Shown here: positions 60,032 through 64,000 of the stretch, piece by piece | How the letters are laid out: each line of letters begins with the position of its first letter | Position numbering within the stretch: the stretch's first letter is position 1 | Origin: Glaciecola sp. | GTDB lineage: Bacteria; Pseudomonadota; Gammaproteobacteria; Enterobacterales; Alteromonadaceae | Direction of reading: 5' to 3' | Length of the DNA stretch: 64,000 nucleotides | NCBI GenBank assembly: GCA_023268935.1 | Contig: JALRKK010000026.1 | Location: forward strand, 1 to 64,000 | Program-made: the position numbers and the translations under genes | Notes under the pieces: generated by a model | The model's database searches: none | Seen by the model: the letters and a program-made list of their open reading frames with translations, nothing else | Told to the model about the DNA's origin: nothing

Positions 60032-61225
60032 TTAGCCTCCAGACTTGGCATCGGGTAATTGTAATACGCGCTTTGCAATGAGGTTCAACTGAATTTCAGA
60101 GGATCCGCCTGCAATGGTGGTGGTGAAGCTCGTTAGCCAGCCTTTTGTAAGGGCCAATTGCGGCTCACTGAACGGTGCACCGGACTGACCTAACGCTTGA
60201 TACCCAAGCAGGTCTAGTAATAATTCAAACTTATGTTTTTCTTGCTCTGTGTGCACCAGTTTCATGATGGACATCAAACCGGGATTGGATTGCTTCGCAA
60301 TCATTTCGTCTTTCATGCGCTGCGCGGTCAGGTTGAAGGCGTGCTCATCCATCATGGCAGCGAAAGCTTGTTGTGGCAACGACGCGTCTAGATTTGCCTT
60401 GCGCGTCGCCATATATTCTCGAATAGCTGGTAACAAAGAAAAATGATTCGGCAAGGTAAACTCACCAAACTTTGACATCGAGATACGCTCGTGTTGCAGT
60501 AATTTTTTGGCCAACTCCCAGCCTTGATTGACGGCACCAATCAAGTTGTCTTTTGGCACTTTGACTTTGTCAAAAAAGACTTCGCAAAATGCCGACTTTC
60601 CGGCAATAAGGTCAATAGGACGCACCGTAATGCCTGGGGATTTCATGTCGAGTACAAAGAGGCTGATCCCCGCGTGCTTGACCTGCTTGTCCGTGCGAAA
60701 GACACCATACATCATGTCGGATTTATCACCATAAGAGGTCCAAATCTTAGAGCCGTTAATTTCGTAGTGGTCACCTTTGTCTTCAGCAAACGTTCGAATA
60801 CTGGCCAAATCAGACCCCGCATTCGGCTCACTAAAACCTTGGCACCAACGCACCTCACCCCGGGCCATTGGTGGCAGAAAACGCTGTTTCTGTGCTTCGG
60901 TGCCATATTCTAATAACACCGGCCCGAGCATCCATATTCCTAAGTTGATTTGCGGTGGACGCGCATTAATTGCTTTCAGTTCTTGTTCTAAGACTTTTTG
61001 TTGTGCGGGATCCAAACCACCGCCGCCATACTCAGTTGGCCAATCGGGGCAAAACCAGCCTTTATCTCGCATGGCATTGAACCACGCCTTTTGGTCGTCG
61101 TTCACAAACTCAACATGACTGGCTCCCCACACCAGTTCACCTTCTGGGATAGCGGTGCGCATCGACTCAGGGCAATGTGTAGCCAGCCATTTACGCGTAT
61201 CTTGACGAAAATCATCTAAACTCAT
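60032..61225 (-). CDS. Acyl-CoA dehydrogenase, large FadE subunit
   Basis: WCQGFSEPNAGSDLASI; GGSSEIQLNLIAKRVLQLPDAK. Confidence 0.92.
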   Translation of the reverse strand: MSLDDFRQDTRKWLATHCPESMRTAIPEGELVWGASHVEFVNDDQKAWFNAMRDKGWFCPDWPTEYGGGGLDPAQQKVLEQELKAINARPPQINLGIWMLGPVLLEYGTEAQKQRFLPPMARGEVRWCQGFSEPNAGSDLASIRTFAEDKGDHYEINGSKIWTSYGDKSDMMYGVFRTDKQVKHAGISLFVLDMKSPGITVRPIDLIAGKSAFCEVFFDKVKVPKDNLIGAVNQGWELAKKLLQHERISMSKFGEFTLPNHFSLLPAIREYMATRKANLDASLPQQAFAAMMDEHAFNLTAQRMKDEMIAKQSNPGLMSIMKLVHTEQEKHKFELLLDLLGYQALGQSGAPFSEPQLALTKGWLTSFTTTIAGGSSEIQLNLIAKRVLQLPDAKSGG

Positions 61226-61235
61226 ATGTGTTCTC

Positions 61236-62402
61236 CTAACGCGTGCGCGGCATTCTTAAACCAAGTTGCGCAATGAGTTCGCGTTGAATTTCATTGGTCC
61301 CACCACCAAAGGTTAAGGTGACAGATGCACGCAACTCATATTCGAGCTCACCAAGCAAAAACGCTGCACTGGAACCCGCTTTGACAATGGCCCCTGACCC
61401 CACAATATCGGCAAGCTTACGCAGTATTTCGATCGCTGCTTCAGAACCGTATACCTTGGTTGCAGAGGCGAGCCCTACATCCATTTTACCTTGCTCCAGA
61501 TCGGCGGCAATGCGGAAGTTGATTAAGCGCATGGACTCAAGTTTACTGTAACATTCGGCTAAGGCAGATTTTACCCATGGCGAGTCGATGGCTTTGCGCC
61601 CTTGCTCGTCCTCAGTTTTGGCCCACAACAAAACACGCTTATACAGTCCAACCACTTTATCTGACCATGAACCTAAGCCCAAGCGCTCGTGATTCAATTG
61701 CGCAGTGATCAGTTTCCAGCCACCGTTGAGTTCACCGACCAGCATATCCCTAGGGACTTTGACGTCTTGATAATACGTCGCCGTCGTACTATTTGAACAC
61801 GTTGGGATCAACGTATATGAAAAGCCAGGGTCCTGAACGTCCGCGATCATAATACTGATCCCTTTGTGACGTGGCAGATCAGGGTCGGTACGTGCAGCTA
61901 ACCAGATGTAATCGGCTTCGTTTGCGCCAGAGGTCCACAACTTGTTGCCATTGACGATGAAGTGTTCACCATCGAGTTTGGCATTGGTTTTTAAGGTCGC
62001 CAAATCGGACCCTGCACTGGGCTCTGAGTACCCTATGGCAAAGTGTATTTCCCCTTTGGCGATGCCGGGTAAAAACATGTCTTTTTGTTTTTGGGTACCG
62101 AATTCCATTAATGACGGTCCGACTGTGCTGATCGTGACAAACGGCAGTGGCGCACCAGCAATGTTCGCTTCCTCAAAGAAAATCAGTTGTTCTGTGGCTT
62201 CATAGCCTTGTCCACCGTGCTCTTTTGGCCAACCCACAGCCAACCAGCCGTCTTCGCCCATTTGACGGATCAAGCGACGGAAATCGTCACCGCCTTCAGC
62301 GCCACGTAACGCTACCCGAAGGTCATCGGTCATCAGCGCGTTAAAATAGTCTCTAATTTCACGACGAAGTGATTTTTGTTCGGGCGTTAAATCGACAAAC
62401 AT
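61236..62402 (-). CDS. Acyl-CoA dehydrogenase, FadE family
   Basis: FAIGYSEPSAGSDLATLKT; GGGTNEIQRELIAQLGLRMPR. Confidence 0.92.
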   Translation of the reverse strand: MFVDLTPEQKSLRREIRDYFNALMTDDLRVALRGAEGGDDFRRLIRQMGEDGWLAVGWPKEHGGQGYEATEQLIFFEEANIAGAPLPFVTISTVGPSLMEFGTQKQKDMFLPGIAKGEIHFAIGYSEPSAGSDLATLKTNAKLDGEHFIVNGNKLWTSGANEADYIWLAARTDPDLPRHKGISIMIADVQDPGFSYTLIPTCSNSTTATYYQDVKVPRDMLVGELNGGWKLITAQLNHERLGLGSWSDKVVGLYKRVLLWAKTEDEQGRKAIDSPWVKSALAECYSKLESMRLINFRIAADLEQGKMDVGLASATKVYGSEAAIEILRKLADIVGSGAIVKAGSSAAFLLGELEYELRASVTLTFGGGTNEIQRELIAQLGLRMPRTR

Positions 62403-63587
62403 TTATTCTGCCTCCTGGTCACTGACAATCAAAGCGCTGGTAGGAACACCGGTGCCAGCCGTGACTAATACATTTTTGACATTTTCTACTTGATTCACTG
62501 ATTGACCTCGAACCTGACGAACGCCTTCAGCGATACCATTCATACCGTGGATATACGCTTCTCCGATTTGTCCGCCATGCGTGTTAATCGGTAACTTACC
62601 CCCGCGAGCATGGTGTCCAGCCCGCACAAACTCTTTTGCTTCCCCGCGGGCACAAAAACCAAATTCCTCCAATTGTGGCATCACAAAAGGGGTAAAATGA
62701 TCATACAACACGGCAGTTTGAATCTCTTGTGGCGTCAAGCCAGACTGTGCGTACAATCGTTTGGCCACAATCCCCATTTCCGGCAATCCAGTAATGGATG
62801 GGCGATAAAATGAGGTCATCTCTTGTTGGCCAGGGGCAATGCCTTGAGCGGCCCCATTGATATAGACTGGTTTATTGGGCAAATCTTTGGCTCGTTCAGC
62901 ACTGGTAATTACCATCGCTACTGCGCCATCGGATTCTTGGCAACAATCGAGTAAACGCAAGGGCTCACAGATCCATTTACTGGCCGCGTGATCCGCTAAC
63001 GTTATGGGTTGTTCGTAAAAGAACGCATTCGGATTGGTTGCAGCAAAGTCACGTGCCGCCACAGAAATGCGACCAAAATCTTCGGTCGTTGCACCGTATT
63101 CGTGCATGTAGCGTTGAGCAAACATACCAATCCAACCGGCTGGAGTATGAAAACCGTGTGGCATATACCAACCGTAATTGACGTGTTGGAAAATAGGGCT
63201 ATCACTGAAACCATAGGAACCAGTACCAAAACGATACCAGGAGCGTTCATTCATGGCGCGATACACCACAACGGTTTTAGCCACGCCTGTCGCCACAGCC
63301 ATCGCTGCATGCAACAACGGACCGCAAGCTGCACCACCGCCATGCGGTACCTGGGAAAAAAAGTTCACTTCTTTGCACCCGAGCAAACGGGCAATCTCGT
63401 ATTCTGGAACTTTATCAACCGAATAACTCGAAAACCCGTCCACCTCACTTGGTTCAATACCCGCATCTCGTAGTGCAGCTAAGGTGGCCTCTAATGCCAG
63501 TTTTAACTCGGTGCGACCCGAGTTTTTTGAAAATTCAGTTTGGCCCAATCCCACTACCGCTGTCTTGCCTGCTATATTCATTGTCAT
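62403..63587 (-). CDS. ltp2: Ltp2-like steroid side-chain aldolase (SCP2-thiolase fold)
   Basis: VGLGQTEFSKNSGRTELKLALEA, RLLDCCQESDGAVAMVITSAERA, LYDHFTPFVMPQLEEFGFCARGEAKEF, INTHGGQIGEAYIHGMNGIAEGVRQ. Confidence 0.88.
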   Translation of the reverse strand: MTMNIAGKTAVVGLGQTEFSKNSGRTELKLALEATLAALRDAGIEPSEVDGFSSYSVDKVPEYEIARLLGCKEVNFFSQVPHGGGAACGPLLHAAMAVATGVAKTVVVYRAMNERSWYRFGTGSYGFSDSPIFQHVNYGWYMPHGFHTPAGWIGMFAQRYMHEYGATTEDFGRISVAARDFAATNPNAFFYEQPITLADHAASKWICEPLRLLDCCQESDGAVAMVITSAERAKDLPNKPVYINGAAQGIAPGQQEMTSFYRPSITGLPEMGIVAKRLYAQSGLTPQEIQTAVLYDHFTPFVMPQLEEFGFCARGEAKEFVRAGHHARGGKLPINTHGGQIGEAYIHGMNGIAEGVRQVRGQSVNQVENVKNVLVTAGTGVPTSALIVSDQEAE

Positions 63588-63596
63588 ATCGCTCCC

Positions 63597-64000
63597 CTAC
63601 TGCAGCGGTAAGCGCAACAAAACGCTTCCGTTCACGTGGTTACCCATACTGTTTTTGCCCTTAAGGGTGACTTCAATTTGTTGTTTATCCTCATCAACAG
63701 CGGTGATTTCACCGCTAAACACCATCTCATCACCAGGGTAATTAGGAACACCTAACTTGATTTGCATATCGACAAAGCGGCAAGCAGGACCTGCCCAATC
63801 TTCAACATAGCGTTGAACCAGTGCTGACGTGGTCAAAATATTCATAAAGACATGCGGCGAACCCAACGCTTGGGCGGCGTCTTTATCGTGATGCCCTGGA
63901 AAATAATCGCGCGTCGCAATCGCCCCCGCAGTGATCAATGTGGTGGTAATCGGAACGTGACATTTTGGCAGTTCGTCTCCGAGCGCTACCCCACCGAATG
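63597..64000 (-). CDS. chsH1: ChsH1-like MaoC hydratase subunit, N-terminus truncated by window end
   Basis: Frame is open to base 64000 (FGGVALGDELPKCHVPITTTLITAGAIATRDYFPGHHDKDAA...FMNILTTSALVQRYVEDWAGPA). Confidence 0.82.
   Translation of the reverse strand, partial: FGGVALGDELPKCHVPITTTLITAGAIATRDYFPGHHDKDAAQALGSPHVFMNILTTSALVQRYVEDWAGPACRFVDMQIKLGVPNYPGDEMVFSGEITAVDEDKQQIEVTLKGKNSMGNHVNGSVLLRLPLQ

Overview
Chromosomal window from a gammaproteobacterium, probably marine and Alteromonadales-like (inferred from gene content and codon style only; no search was run). About 1-38 kb is mostly housekeeping or ordinary metabolism: cysK fragment, rhombosortase, S9 peptidase, GPx, DUF4397 repeats, PLP enzymes, a DmdC-like acyl-CoA dehydrogenase, TonB receptor, RND efflux pair, H-NS-like protein, fldA-fur, pxpABC, class I fumarase, pabB, sdaA, cysB-like regulator, LysR with CoA-transferase pair, DEAD helicase. 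About 38-64 kb is a dense steroid (sterol/bile-acid) catabolism island. By motif-level resemblance to Mycobacterium/Comamonas enzymes I recognise: HIP (C/D-ring) degradation (IpdA, IpdB, IpdC, EchA20-like, FadA6-like, SDRs, FadE pair); meta-cleavage (HsaC/TesB dioxygenase, HsaD/TesD hydrolase); and side-chain removal (Ltp2 aldolase, ChsH1 hydratase truncated at the window end, three FadEs). The most interesting items are: (1) a second aldolase-like/hydratase module with a DUF35-MaoC fusion whose domain order is swapped relative to ChsH2; (2) a shared 19-bp motif (TTRGTYnnnAYGGACGATG) upstream of the hsaC-like, fadD-like and hsaD-like genes, a candidate operator or promoter element; (3) a perfect 10-bp inverted repeat abutting the hsaC Shine-Dalgarno; (4) a structured, terminator-capped intergenic element near 27.5-27.73 kb that looks like an unannotated small RNA. 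I saw no CRISPR array, tRNA, rRNA, transposase or phage gene.
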